This document shows positions 34,624 through 44,543 of a stretch of DNA of 64,000 nucleotides, piece by piece. This DNA comes from Aeromonas jandaei (GTDB lineage Bacteria; Pseudomonadota; Gammaproteobacteria; Enterobacterales; Aeromonadaceae), in contig NZ_CP149571.1 of NCBI RefSeq assembly GCF_037890695.1, positions 1,068,001 to 1,132,000 of the forward strand, in the 5' to 3' direction. Numbering within the stretch: position 1 is the first letter of the stretch; each line of letters begins with the position of its first letter. The translations under genes were made by a program, and so were the position numbers. The notes below the pieces were generated by a model. The model was not told where the DNA came from. It did no database searches and was given only the letters and a program-made list of their open reading frames with translations.

Positions 34624-37104
34624 TTAGCCGTTGACCGGTACCGCGTGGGCGGTGTTGGCCAGCATCGGCCCTGTGTACTTCTCGATCTGCAGCTGGGCCA
34701 TGTGGCCGCAGTTGCCCTGCGCCAGACTGGACGAGCCCTCGTCGAAGGTGAGGCAGTTGACGTTGCCGTTCTTGCAGATGCTGCCCGCTTCGCCCGGCTT
34801 GGCCGGGTCATACCAGGCCCCTTCGCAGATCCGCACCACCCCCTGACGCACATCTTCGGAGAGCAGGGCGCCCACCAGGATCTGGCCGCGCTCGTTGAAG
34901 GCGCGCACCAGATCCCCCTGAGCGATGCCACGGGCCTTGGCGTCGGCGGGATGGATCATGATCGCCTCGCGGTCGGCGATGGCGAACTTGTCCCGCAGCG
35001 GGGTGTTGTCGAGCTGGGAGTGCAGCCGCTGGGTCGGGTGGGAGGTGTTGAGCGACAGCGGATAGCGCGCCGCCACCTCGCTCTTCACCCACTCTTTGGG
35101 CTCATACCACTTGGGGTGGCCGGCGCAGTCGGCATAACCCATCCCCGCCACCGTGTTGGAGAAGATCTCGATCTTGCCGGACGGGGTGCCGAGCGGGTTG
35201 AGCAGCGGGTTCTCGCGAAAATCGGCGTGACGGATCCACTGGCGGTTGGCCTCGGGGATCGGGAAGCGGATGTAGTTGTTGGACTCCCAGAACATGTTGA
35301 ACGGCGGCAGCGCGACGCGGGCGCCGCGGGCCTGCGCCGCCATGCCGTCGTACATCTGCTTGAGCCACAGCATCTCGTCCTTCCCTTCGGTGTACTGCTC
35401 CTGCACGCCCAGCTTGGCGGCGATGGCGCTGAAGATGTCGAAGTCGTTGCGGGCTTCAAACTGCGGCGGTACGCACTGGTGCATCGGGAACACGTAGCGC
35501 TGGGAGTAGTCGCCGCCCATCTCCAGATCGTTGCGCTCGTAGCTGGTGGTGACCGGCAGCACGATGTCGGCGTGCTTGGCGGTGGCGGTCCAGTAGGGCT
35601 CGTGGACGATCACGGTTTGCGGCTTGCGCCACGCCTGCAGCAGGTTGTTGGTGTCCTGATGGTGGTGGAAGGGGTTGCCGCCCGCCACGTAGACCAGCTT
35701 GATGTCCGGATAGGTCACCTTGCGGCCGTTGAAGTCGATGGTCTTGCCCGGGTTGGCGAGACAGTCGGCGATGCGGGCCACCGGGATCGGTGCCGGGCTG
35801 TTCTTCGGTGCGTTGCCGGCAGAGATACCGGCCAGAATGCCGCCCTTGGCGGTGGGGCTGCCACCGGAGGAGTAGTGGTAGCTGAAGCCGTAGCCGCCGC
35901 CCGGCAGGCCGATCTGGCCCAGCATGGAGGCCAGAGTGACCAGCATCCAGTTCGGCTGTTCGCCGTGCTGCTGACGCTGCATGCCCCAACCGGCCATGAT
36001 CATGGTGCGCTTGGCGGCCATGTCGAGGGCCAGCTGGCGGATCACCTTGGCATCGACGCCGCAGACAGTGCTCGCCCATTCGGCGCTCTTCGGCTGACCA
36101 TCATCCTCGCCGAGCAGATAGGCGAGGAACTTGTCGAAGCCGACGGTGTAGCGATCGAGGAAGGCCTGATCGTGCTTCTTCTCGCTGTAGAGGGTGTGGG
36201 CCACACCCAGCATCATGGCCACATCGGTGTAGGCGTTCGGGGCAATCCACTCGGCGCCGACCAGCTTGGCGGTTTCGTTGTAGACCGGATCGATGCTGAT
36301 GACGCGGGTGCCTTTCTCTTTCAGCGCCTTGAATCCGGCCTGACCTTCGTGATCCGGCATGTTCCAGCTGTTCTTCAGGGTGACCTGAGCATTGACCCCC
36401 CACAGCACCACCAGCTCGGCGTTCTCCACCACGTTTGGCCAGGCGGTCTGCTGCTCGTACACCTCGATGGAGCCCATCACGTGGGACATGATCACCTGAG
36501 CCGCGCCGGTGGAGTAGTCACCGGCATAACCGGTGAAGCCGCCGGAGAGGTTCATCAGGCGGTGCAGCAGGGTGCGGCTGTTGTGGAACATGCCGACGCT
36601 CTTCCAGCCGTAGGAACCGGCGTGGATCGCCTGCGGGCCGAAATCAGACTGGACCCGCTGGATCTCGCCGGCCACCAGTTCGATGGCTTTCTCCCAGCTC
36701 ACCCGTACCCACTCGTCGGCACCGCGCAGCTCGGGTTTGGCGCCCGGGCCATGCTCCAGCCAGCTTTTGCGTACCATGGGGTACTTGATGCGGTTCTTGG
36801 CGTGCACCTGGAACGGCGCCATGTCGATGAGATCGTTCGGCGCCGGATCATCGGCTACCGGCTGGACGCGCACCATGCGGCCATCCTCGACGATCGCCTC
36901 GAAGGCACCCCAGTGGGCGCCAGTCAGAATGCCCTTCTGGGCGGGCACCAGAGTCGGGAACTGGCTCAATGCGGTGCTGATGGCTTGCGCCAGCGCGCTT
37001 TTCGGGAAAATGCCGCCAAGCAGGGGCAGGGCGGCGCAGGCACCGAGCCCCTTGAGCAGGTTGCGGCGGGAGAGATTGGTCTTCTTGTCGTTAAAACGGG
37101 TCAT
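34624..37104 (-). CDS. torA: Trimethylamine-N-oxide reductase TorA
   Basis: This 826-residue periplasmic molybdopterin-guanine-dinucleotide enzyme of the DMSO reductase family is the terminal reductase for TMAO respiration. The Tat signal SRRNLLKGL (11-19) is followed by a cleavage region near ALA-QA (39-41). The molybdenum ligand is serine S198 in YAGDYSTGAAQV. TorA-type stretches include MAGWGMQRQQHGEQPNWML. It follows torC in an operon and ends at a bidirectional terminator. No torD chaperone gene is adjacent. Confidence 0.93.
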   Translation of the reverse strand: MTRFNDKKTNLSRRNLLKGLGACAALPLLGGIFPKSALAQAISTALSQFPTLVPAQKGILTGAHWGAFEAIVEDGRMVRVQPVADDPAPNDLIDMAPFQVHAKNRIKYPMVRKSWLEHGPGAKPELRGADEWVRVSWEKAIELVAGEIQRVQSDFGPQAIHAGSYGWKSVGMFHNSRTLLHRLMNLSGGFTGYAGDYSTGAAQVIMSHVMGSIEVYEQQTAWPNVVENAELVVLWGVNAQVTLKNSWNMPDHEGQAGFKALKEKGTRVISIDPVYNETAKLVGAEWIAPNAYTDVAMMLGVAHTLYSEKKHDQAFLDRYTVGFDKFLAYLLGEDDGQPKSAEWASTVCGVDAKVIRQLALDMAAKRTMIMAGWGMQRQQHGEQPNWMLVTLASMLGQIGLPGGGYGFSYHYSSGGSPTAKGGILAGISAGNAPKNSPAPIPVARIADCLANPGKTIDFNGRKVTYPDIKLVYVAGGNPFHHHQDTNNLLQAWRKPQTVIVHEPYWTATAKHADIVLPVTTSYERNDLEMGGDYSQRYVFPMHQCVPPQFEARNDFDIFSAIAAKLGVQEQYTEGKDEMLWLKQMYDGMAAQARGARVALPPFNMFWESNNYIRFPIPEANRQWIRHADFRENPLLNPLGTPSGKIEIFSNTVAGMGYADCAGHPKWYEPKEWVKSEVAARYPLSLNTSHPTQRLHSQLDNTPLRDKFAIADREAIMIHPADAKARGIAQGDLVRAFNERGQILVGALLSEDVRQGVVRICEGAWYDPAKPGEAGSICKNGNVNCLTFDEGSSSLAQGNCGHMAQLQIEKYTGPMLANTAHAVPVNG

Positions 37105-37125
37105 TGGGATTCTCCTCTACCAGCC

Positions 37126-38256
37126 TCAGTGGGCCGCGCTCATGTCGCTGGCGTGTTTCTGGACATACTGGGTCAGCATGCGTGCCTGTTCCGGGGTGAG
37201 GGAGGTACGAGACTCCATCCCCTTGATGACGCCGATCCACTGGTTGGCGTTGAAGTGATCCAGCGCGGTGAGGCCGTGGCAACCGGTGCAGTTGTTGGAC
37301 ATCAGGGTGGAGGCGTACTGCCATAGCTTGCCCTGATCGCCGATGAGCTGGCTCTCGTCTACCCAGGCGGTCAGGCTGACCTGATGCCAGGTGAGGTTGG
37401 TGGCGCTGTCGGTTTCGCTCTTGCCGGTGACCAGCGCTTTCTTGGCGGCATCGCCGACCAGTACGCTGAGGATCCGTTTGCCGGGGGCGGCGTAGAACAC
37501 TTCGCTCACGCCATCCTGCTGCCAGCCGTCGATGCGCACCCGGGCGCGGCCATTCTCCTTGCCCATCATCTCAACCTGAGTGGAGGGCATCAGGGTGCCT
37601 TCATCGGTCTTGGCGCTGGCATCCAGATAGAGCGGGGTGGTGGCGATGGCGTAGCGGGTGGTGACGCTGGCCGGGGTCTGGGCGGCGGCCTGCGCCAGTT
37701 CGCTGGCACCGGCGGCAGCCAGACCGCTCATGTCGGGCATGATGTGGGCAACGCCGCGGTGGCAGTCGATGCAGGTCTGGCCATCCTTGATGGCGATGGG
37801 GTGTTCGGCGCGGGCGTTGGGGCGCTGGGCCAGAATGTCCATCGCTGCGTAGCTGTGGCAGCTGCGGCAGGTGGCGGAGTCACTGGCTTTCAGCTCGTCC
37901 CACACGGTCTGGGCCATCCGCAGCTTGTGGGCCTCGTATTTCTCGGGCGTGTCGAGGGTGCCGATCGCCTCGTGATAGATATCCTTCACGGCGCGGATCT
38001 TGGTCCACAGATAGGAGCTGGGGTCGCCCGGGATGTGGCAGTCGGCACACTCGGCGCGGATCCCCTTGGTGTTCTGGAAGTGGACGCTGCCCTGATACTC
38101 GGCCAGCGGGGTCTGCATGGAGTGGCAGGAGACGCAGAATTCGGTGGAGCTGGTCTTGTGCAGCACGGTCACGGTGACGCCGAGGGCGGCGATACCCAGC
38201 ATGGCGCCCAGCAGCAGGAGCCAGAACCAGGTTTTTCTTATCAGTTTTCCAATCAT
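37126..38256 (-). CDS. torC: Pentaheme c-type cytochrome TorC/TorY
   Basis: This 376-residue NapC/NirT family protein is anchored by one N-terminal helix (about 10-32). It has five heme motifs in order: CVSCH, CADCH, CRSCH, CIDCH and a C-terminal CTGCH. The fifth heme domain is the TorC/TorY hallmark that passes electrons from menaquinol to TorA. It lies 21 bases upstream of torA. Its promoter region (38257-38532) faces a histidine kinase gene. Confidence 0.93.
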   Translation of the reverse strand: MIGKLIRKTWFWLLLLGAMLGIAALGVTVTVLHKTSSTEFCVSCHSMQTPLAEYQGSVHFQNTKGIRAECADCHIPGDPSSYLWTKIRAVKDIYHEAIGTLDTPEKYEAHKLRMAQTVWDELKASDSATCRSCHSYAAMDILAQRPNARAEHPIAIKDGQTCIDCHRGVAHIMPDMSGLAAAGASELAQAAAQTPASVTTRYAIATTPLYLDASAKTDEGTLMPSTQVEMMGKENGRARVRIDGWQQDGVSEVFYAAPGKRILSVLVGDAAKKALVTGKSETDSATNLTWHQVSLTAWVDESQLIGDQGKLWQYASTLMSNNCTGCHGLTALDHFNANQWIGVIKGMESRTSLTPEQARMLTQYVQKHASDMSAAH

Positions 38257-38532
38257 GGGGGCTGTGTCCTGTGGTCGATGAATACCAACATAGTAGTAGG
38301 TACATGGTAGTCATCAGGGGCGCAGGGGGCGTTGACCTCAATCATGGTTTGAATTTTAAGATGCGCGTCACATTGTGATTAATGTTTTGTTATTGACTGA
38401 TTTGTCGAATTTAGTTCTGAAAATTGTCGATTTAATGATTATTTTACTTTCTTCTGCCGCTGTTAGCCCCCTCGCAAAACCCTGACGGATTCGTTGATAT
38501 AGTCAGGATTGAGCCTCAACGGAGTGTCGCTG
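38257..38532. promoter_or_regulatory. Divergent regulatory region between torC and the cNMP-domain kinase
   Basis: This is 276 bases, AT-rich on the kinase side. It holds a perfect palindrome TCACATTGTGA (38368-38378), resembling a compact CRP/FNR-type half-site pair. I could not find clear TorR boxes. On the minus strand TTAATC and TAAAAT lie 18 bases apart across the palindrome and could form the torC promoter. Confidence 0.45.
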
Positions 38533-40497
38533 ATGAGCCCTTTCTCCCTGCTGTGTGTCGCCGCCGATGTCCAGCTGCTGGCCGAGTTCGAACAGGAGCT
38601 GGCCCCGCTGCTCAGCCGCTTTGCGCTGGTGGTCGCCACCGGGCAGGAGTCGGCCGAGCTGGCGCTTGAGGAGCTGGAGCGCAAGGGGCAGCCGCCGGCC
38701 GTGGTGGTGTGCGACAGCGATCTGGGGGATGGGCGCGGGGCCGACTTTCTGATCCGCCTCGGCAGCCAGCACGAGGCGTGCCGCAAGATCCTGCTGGGCA
38801 GCCAGCCCGAGATGAAATCGATCATCGAGGCGGTCAACCTTGGCCGCCTCGACTACTACCTGCAGCGCCCCTGGCGCGACGGCAGCCTGCGCCGCGCCGT
38901 CATCGAGCAGGCGAGCCAGTTCGTGCTGCACTGCCCGGAGGCGGATCTGCTGAGCTATGCAACCGTGCTCGACAACCAGCGACTGCTGCGGGCTCATGTC
39001 GATCGCCAGTTGGCCGAGTATCGTCAGGGCTTTATGGATTACACCCGCTGCAGCGACGAGGAGTTGTCGCGGGTGGTGATCGACGGCCTCTACCAGTTTT
39101 TCGAAGGTAACGACGAGGCGCGGGTCTGCCGCCACTACAGTCCGGGCCATGTGCTGACCCGCGAGGGGGAGCCCAACAGCTTCCTCTGGTTTATCGCCAA
39201 GGGGGAGGTGGTGCTGCGCAAGCGCGACGCCCACGGGGTCGATCAGGAGGTGGTGCACTACCGCTCCGGCGCGCTGGTGGGGGGCATGTCCTTCGTCACC
39301 GGCGAACCCGCCTTTACCACCGGAGTGACCCTGACCGGCGCCGAGGTGATCAAGCTCGACAAGCTGCAGTTCTCCCGCGTCATGGAGGCGCGCAGCGAGC
39401 TGCTCCCCTCCTTTACCAACCTGCTGCTGCGCCACTTCAACCGCCGCCTGCAAAACAGCATCCGCACCGAGATGCGGTTGCAACAGACCCTCGACTCCCT
39501 CGAAGCGGCTCATGCCCAGCTGATGGAGAGCGAGAAGATGGCGATGCTGGGGCAGCTGGTGGCCGGTGTCGCCCACGAGCTCAACAACCCGGTGGCGGCC
39601 ATCATTCGCGGCAGCGAGACCCTGCGCGCCGCCATCCCCGATCTCATCAACCTCGAACTGCCTGCCGCCCTCAAGGGGCTGGGCAATCAGACTCTCTGTC
39701 AGGCGCTCTCCTCCCAGCCGGTCTCGACCAGCGAGATCCGCGACAAGACCCGGCAGGCCGAGCGGCGCTTTGGCGAGCGTCAGCAGGCGCGGCTGGCGGT
39801 GCAGATGAATCTGGATGATGAGCTGAGCTGGCAGCGCTGGTTTGCCGGGCGCACCGCCAGCGAGCGGGAAGCACTGCTGGTGCAGCTGGAGCTGTTCCAG
39901 CAGACCGGCAGCTTCCTGCGCAATATCGAGGTGTGTGCCCGCCGCATCGGCGATCTGGTCAAGAGCCTCAAGCAGTATGCCCGGCAGGACAGGGACGAGC
40001 CCTCGCTGGTGGACTTGCACGAGGGGCTGGAAGATACCCTGCTGATGTTCGAGAACCGCCTCAAGCAGCATGAGCTCTGCAAGGAGTACCAACCCCTGCC
40101 TCTGGTGCGCTGCCATCCCGCCGCCCTGCAGCAGGTGTGAACCAACCTCATCGCCAACAGTCTGGATGCCATGAGCGAGCCGGGAAGATTGACGGTGCGC
40201 ACCGGCCTGCCGGAGCCCGGCTGGGTGATGGTGGAGGTGGAGGATAGCGGCTGCGGCATCGAGCCCGAGCTGTGGCAGCGGATCTTCGATCTCAACTTCA
40301 CCACCAAGCGGGAGGGCCATTTCGGCCTTGGCATTGGCCTGAGCGTCTCGCTGCAGATCGTGCAGCAGCATCACGGTCGGATCGAGGTGGCCTCCGAGTC
40401 TGGACGCTACACCCGGATGCGGGTCTGCCTGCCGCTGGGGGATATAGGGATGGCCGACTACGGGGGAGAGCCCCGCCACAACGAGCATGCGGCCTGA
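38533..40497 (+). pseudogene. Histidine kinase with receiver and cNMP-binding domains, interrupted by an in-frame TGA
   Basis: This reads as a 654-codon kinase. It has an N-terminal receiver-like domain (CDSDLGDG, D61/D63), a cyclic-nucleotide-binding-like domain (about 195-290, PGHVLTREGEPNSFLWFIAKG), a coiled linker and a HisKA with H348 in GVAHELNNP. Codon 536 is TGA (40138-40140) directly before TNLIANSLDAM, the ATPase N-box. Relatives usually have a tryptophan here (QQVWTNLIANS), so TGG has become TGA. The downstream ATPase (DSGCGI, FGLGIGLSVS) remains open and in frame to 40497. If real, the truncated protein lacks the ATPase. ATG 38533 has GGAGT upstream. Its response regulator follows. 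Confidence 0.82.
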
Positions 40498-40551
40498 GCG
40501 GACGCATCTGCCATAAGAGGGCGTGCCGTGGTGCGCCGCCAAGGAGGAGCA

Positions 40552-41049
40552 ATGAACAAACACTATCTGATCCTGTGTGTGGACGATGAGCGGGAGGTGC
40601 TGGAGGCGGTGCTCCACGACCTCGCACCGTTTCGCAGCCATTTCGAGCTGGATGGCGCCGAGAGCGTCGACGAAGCGCGCGAGGTGGTGCACGAGTGGGA
40701 GCGGGAGGGGGGCAGGCTGGCGCTGATCCTCTGCGATCACATCATGCCGGGAACCTTGGGGGTCGATTTTCTGGTGGAGTTGAACCGGCGTAGCGCGACC
40801 CGGGCCAGCCGAAAGCTGCTGCTGACCGGGCAGGCGGGGTTGGAGGCGACCATAGAGGCGGTCAACCGCGGCGGATTGCACTACTACCTCGCCAAGCCGT
40901 GGAAGCTGGAGAGCTTGCAGGAGGCGGTGCGCGAGCAGCTGACCGACTACCTGCTGACGGAGGATGGCGACAACGCCTTCCACTATGCCCCTGTGCTCAA
41001 TCAGGCGCGGCTGTTTGCCGCCATTCACGACAATCCGTTCGACGAATAG
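40552..41049 (+). CDS. Single-domain response regulator paired with the cNMP-domain kinase
   Basis: This 165-residue protein is essentially a receiver: DDE at 11-13, phospho-acceptor D62 (LILCDHIMPG), conserved T/K (LLLTGQ, YYLAKPWK), then a short C-terminal helix without a recognisable output domain. AAGGAGG lies four to ten bases before the ATG. The LHYYLAKPW segment echoes DYYLQRPW in the kinase receiver, suggesting common ancestry. The nearby torCA suggests a respiratory role, which is inference only. Confidence 0.85.
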   Translation: MNKHYLILCVDDEREVLEAVLHDLAPFRSHFELDGAESVDEAREVVHEWEREGGRLALILCDHIMPGTLGVDFLVELNRRSATRASRKLLLTGQAGLEATIEAVNRGGLHYYLAKPWKLESLQEAVREQLTDYLLTEDGDNAFHYAPVLNQARLFAAIHDNPFDE

Positions 41050-41055
41050 TCGCGG

Positions 41056-41100
41056 TTGGGCTTTATCGGTGGGCGCTGTATACTGTCTGCATATACAGTG
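41056..41100 (+). promoter_or_regulatory. topB promoter overlapped by a LexA (SOS) box
   Basis: TTGGGC (41056-41061), 17 bases, TATACT (41079-41084). The 20-mer at 41081-41100, TACTGTCTGCATATACAGTG, fits the LexA consensus CTGT-N8-ACAG and matches 16 of 20 bases of TACTG(TA)5CAGTA. The box covers the -10 and start region, 16 bases before the topB ATG. Confidence 0.8.
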
Positions 41101-41116
41101 TTTCAGGTAGTCACCG

Positions 41117-43111
41117 ATGCGACTCTTCATCGCCGAGAAGCCCACTCTGGGGCGCGCCATTGCCGATGCCCTGCCCAAGCCCCACAAGAAGGGCGATGGT
41201 TTTATCGAGACCGCCCAGGGGGATGTAGTCACCTGGTGCATCGGCCATCTGCTGGAGCAGGCAGAACCCGATGCCTATGACGCCGCCTTCAAGCAGTGGC
41301 GGATGGAGCATCTCCCCATCGTCCCCGCCCAGTGGCAGCTGGTGGCCAAGCCCAAGACCAAAACCCAGCTCACCGTCATCAAGCGGTTGATCAAGCAGGC
41401 CGACTGCGTGGTCAACGCCGGTGACCCTGACCGGGAAGGGCAACTGCTGGTGGACGAGGTGATCGACTTTCTCGGCTACCCGAAAACCAGGCCGGTGCAG
41501 CGCTGTCTCATCAGCGATCTCAACCCGCCCGCGGTGCGCCGTGCCCTCGACAAGCTCAGAGACAACAAGGAGTTCGTGCCGCTGGCGGTCTCGGCGCTGG
41601 CTCGCAGCCGGGCCGACTGGCTCTACGGTATCAACATGACCCGTGCCTACACCCTGCTCGGGCGCAAAGCCGGTTGCAGCGAGCTGCTCTCGGTTGGTCG
41701 GGTGCAAACACCGCTGCTCGGGCTGGTGGTGCGGCGGGATCTCGAGATCGAGGCCTTCGTCCCCAAACCCTTCTACGAAGTGCTGGCCCATCTGCTGACC
41801 GATAGCCACGAGCGCTTCACCGCCAAGTGGCTGCCGTCCGAAGCCTGCCTGCCGTGGCAGGACGAGGAGGGGCGGGTGCTCAACCGGGCGCTGGCCGACA
41901 AGGTGGTGAGCCGGATCAACGGTCAGCCCGCTCAGGTTGAGTCGGTGGAGGAGCAGGCCCGCAAGCAGGCGGCGCCGCTCCCCTATAACCTCTCCAGCCT
42001 GCAGATCGATGCCGCCAAACGCTTCGGCATGGATGCCAAGCGGGTGCTCGACATCTGCCAGAGCCTCTACGAGCGCCACAAGCTCATCACCTATCCGCGC
42101 TCTGACAGCCGTTATCTGCCGACCGACCACTTCAAGCGGGCGGAGCAGGTGCGCGGCGCCATTGCCGCTACGGCGCCCGCGCTGGCCAGGGCGGTTGCCG
42201 AGGCTGACGGCAAGATCCGCAGCAAGGCGTGGAACGACAGCAAGGTGGATGCCCACCACGCCATCATCCCCACCGAGAAGCAGGGCAACCCCGCCACGCT
42301 GGGGGCCGACGAGGCGAAGCTTTACGGCCTGATTGCACGCCAGTACCTGCTGCAGTTCTACCCCCCGTTCGAATACAACGACAGCAAGGTGCTGCTGCGC
42401 ATCGCCGGTGGCCTGTTTCAGGCCAAGGCGCGCCGCATTCTGAAAGCGGGCTGGAAGGCATTGCTCGGGGTGGAGGAGGATGACGACGAAGAGAAGGCGG
42501 GCACGCTGCCCGCTTTGAAGGAGGGCGAACAGCTGCTCTGCGAGCGTGGCGAGTTGCAGGAGAAGATGACCCAGCCACCCAAGTCATTTACCGATGCCAC
42601 CCTGCTGGCGGCCATGACCGGTATCGCCCGCTATGTGCAGGATCCCGAGATCCGCAAGACCCTGCGCGAGACCGATGGCCTCGGCACCGAGGCGACCCGG
42701 GCCGGTATCATCGACCTGCTGTTCAAGCGCCGCTTTCTGGTGCGTCAGGGCAAGAGCATCAAGGCGACACCGACCGGGCGGGCGCTGGTGCAGGCGCTGC
42801 CTGCCACTGCCACCACGCCGGATATGACGGCGCTGTGGGAGCAGAGCCTCGGCCAGATCGCCGAGCGTCACGGCAGCTACCAGCAGTTTATGGGGCCGCT
42901 CACCGAGCAGCTGCACGGTCTGATTGAGGGGGCGCGGCAGGACTCTGGTGCCAGTTTCAGCGCCCTGCCCAAGGAGGCGCCGGGGGCCGGCAAGCGGCGC
43001 TTTGCCAAGCGCAAGAGTCCGGCCGCTGGCGGCGCTGCGCCTCGCAAGAGTTCAGGCAAAAGTGCAGGCAGGAGCACGGGCAAGCGGACGACCAAAAGCC
43101 AGGCGGCCTGA
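41117..43111 (+). CDS. topB: DNA topoisomerase III
   Basis: This 664-residue type IA topoisomerase decatenates and, with RecQ, resolves recombination intermediates. The Toprim domain starts [20 protein letters not shown], with the acidic [12 protein letters not shown]. The catalytic tyrosine is Y326 in [13 protein letters not shown]. The C-terminus is a lysine/arginine-rich tail rather than zinc fingers. The length is close to E. coli TopB (653). A LexA box on its promoter suggests SOS induction, which is not known for E. coli topB. Confidence 0.95.
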   Translation: MRLFIAEKPTLGRAIADALPKPHKKGDGFIETAQGDVVTWCIGHLLEQAEPDAYDAAFKQWRMEHLPIVPAQWQLVAKPKTKTQLTVIKRLIKQADCVVNAGDPDREGQLLVDEVIDFLGYPKTRPVQRCLISDLNPPAVRRALDKLRDNKEFVPLAVSALARSRADWLYGINMTRAYTLLGRKAGCSELLSVGRVQTPLLGLVVRRDLEIEAFVPKPFYEVLAHLLTDSHERFTAKWLPSEACLPWQDEEGRVLNRALADKVVSRINGQPAQVESVEEQARKQAAPLPYNLSSLQIDAAKRFGMDAKRVLDICQSLYERHKLITYPRSDSRYLPTDHFKRAEQVRGAIAATAPALARAVAEADGKIRSKAWNDSKVDAHHAIIPTEKQGNPATLGADEAKLYGLIARQYLLQFYPPFEYNDSKVLLRIAGGLFQAKARRILKAGWKALLGVEEDDDEEKAGTLPALKEGEQLLCERGELQEKMTQPPKSFTDATLLAAMTGIARYVQDPEIRKTLRETDGLGTEATRAGIIDLLFKRRFLVRQGKSIKATPTGRALVQALPATATTPDMTALWEQSLGQIAERHGSYQQFMGPLTEQLHGLIEGARQDSGASFSALPKEAPGAGKRRFAKRKSPAAGGAAPRKSSGKSAGRSTGKRTTKSQAA

Positions 43112-43129
43112 CCATGGGGTGTCAGCAGG

Positions 43130-43164
43130 AAAAAGAGAGGGGCCATGATGGCCCCTCTCTTTTT
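43130..43164. terminator. Bidirectional terminator between topB and the potassium channel gene
   Basis: A long stem AAAAAGAGAGGGGCCA pairs with its complement around TGA, with T5 on the right and A5 on the left. Confidence 0.95.
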
Positions 43165-43187
43165 GTCGGCGTAACGGCCAGCGGTCA

Positions 43188-44543
43188 TTAGCCGGTGTAG
43201 ACGCTCTCTTCCGGATACTTGATGCGGGTCTCGCTCGGGCGGGCCAGCATAAAGGCGAGGGTGAGCGGGCCGAGACGGCCGCAGATCATCACCAGCACCA
43301 GAATGAACTTGCCCGGGCCGCTCAGGCTCGGGGTGATGCCGGTGGAGAGGCCGACGGTGGCAAACGCCGAGATGGTTTCGAACATGATTTTGTCGAACGG
43401 CAGGGCGTCGGTGATCATCAGCAGGAACATGGCCAGCATCAGCACCATGGTGCTGACGATGATGATGGCCAGCGAGCGGGTGACGATCTGGGGCGACAGG
43501 GTGCGACCGAAGGCGGTGACGTGAGGGCGCTTGGTAAGAAACGCCTTGGTCGCCAGCAGCACCACGGCAAAGGTGGTCACCTTGATACCACCACCGGTGG
43601 AGGTGGCACCGGCACCGATAAACATCAGCATCATCATGAACAGCAGCGAGGCGGGCACCATCTGGCCGATGTCGATGGAGTTGAAACCCGCGGTACGGGC
43701 GCTGGCCGACTGGAAGAAGGCCGCCAGCAGCTGGCCGCCAATACCGGCGTTGCCAAAAGTGCCCGGGTTGTTGCGCTCCAGCAGCCAGAAGACCACGGTC
43801 CCCAGCAGCAACAGGGCCGGCGTCATCAGGATCATCAGTTTGCTGTGCAGCTTCAGTTTGCGCCAGCGACGGTTGCGCACCAGATCGACGATAACGGTAA
43901 AGCCGATACCGCCGAGGATCAGCAGGCCTGCGATGGTCAGGCTGATGAGGGGATCGTCCCGATAGCTGATCAGGTTGTTGGCAAACAGCGAGAAGCCGGC
44001 GTTGTTGAAGGCGGAGACAGCGTGGAAGAAGCTGACGTAGAGGCCGTGCACCCAGCCCATCTCGGGCACCCAGCGGATGGCCATCAGGCCGGTGCCGATC
44101 AGCTGGGCGATAAAGGCGAACAGCACGATGCGCTTCACCAGCTGAATGATGTTGACCGAGCCCTCCTGCCCCAGCGCCTCCTTGGCGAGTACCTGCTGGC
44201 GCAGGCCGACCCGCTTGCTGAAGATGGCGATGAGCAGCAGGGTCATGGTCATCTGCCCCAGCCCGCCAATCTCCATCAACATGATCAGAAAGATCTGCCC
44301 CTGCAGGGTGAAGGCGGTGCCGGTATCCACCACGCCGAGCCCGGTCACGCAGATGGCCGAGGTGGCGGTGAACAGGGCGTTGATGAAGCTCACCTCGCCG
44401 TTATGGCTGGAGGGCTGCACCAGAAAGATAGTGCCTATCAGCAGGATGATCAGAAAGCTGCCAAGGATCAGCTTGGCTTCGCTCCAGCGGGAGTCATCCT
44501 CCCGGTGGAGGGTGAAGGCAAAGCTGTTGCGCCAACGGGTCAT
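43188..44543 (-). CDS. ktrB: Potassium uptake channel subunit KtrB (TrkH/KtrB family)
   Basis: This 451-residue membrane protein has the four P-loop repeat pattern of the TrkH/KtrB superfamily, with conserved glycines in ICVTGLGVV, AFNNAGFSL, ARTAGFNSI and ATVGLSTGI. It is the ion-conducting subunit and uses sodium to drive K+ uptake in Ktr systems. It overlaps the KtrA gene by four bases and ends near the bidirectional terminator. Confidence 0.9.
   Translation of the reverse strand: MTRWRNSFAFTLHREDDSRWSEAKLILGSFLIILLIGTIFLVQPSSHNGEVSFINALFTATSAICVTGLGVVDTGTAFTLQGQIFLIMLMEIGGLGQMTMTLLLIAIFSKRVGLRQQVLAKEALGQEGSVNIIQLVKRIVLFAFIAQLIGTGLMAIRWVPEMGWVHGLYVSFFHAVSAFNNAGFSLFANNLISYRDDPLISLTIAGLLILGGIGFTVIVDLVRNRRWRKLKLHSKLMILMTPALLLLGTVVFWLLERNNPGTFGNAGIGGQLLAAFFQSASARTAGFNSIDIGQMVPASLLFMMMLMFIGAGATSTGGGIKVTTFAVVLLATKAFLTKRPHVTAFGRTLSPQIVTRSLAIIIVSTMVLMLAMFLLMITDALPFDKIMFETISAFATVGLSTGITPSLSGPGKFILVLVMICGRLGPLTLAFMLARPSETRIKYPEESVYTG

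Noticed and set aside
34449..34634. A 61-codon frame with a good SD-like start through the candidate RNA
   Set aside because: Its codons run through the terminator and inverted repeats and no protein features are seen. The RNA structure explains the region better.
40138..40140. TGA as a selenocysteine or recoding signal in the histidine kinase
   Set aside because: Relatives have tryptophan, not cysteine, at this place, and I see no SECIS-like hairpin immediately downstream.
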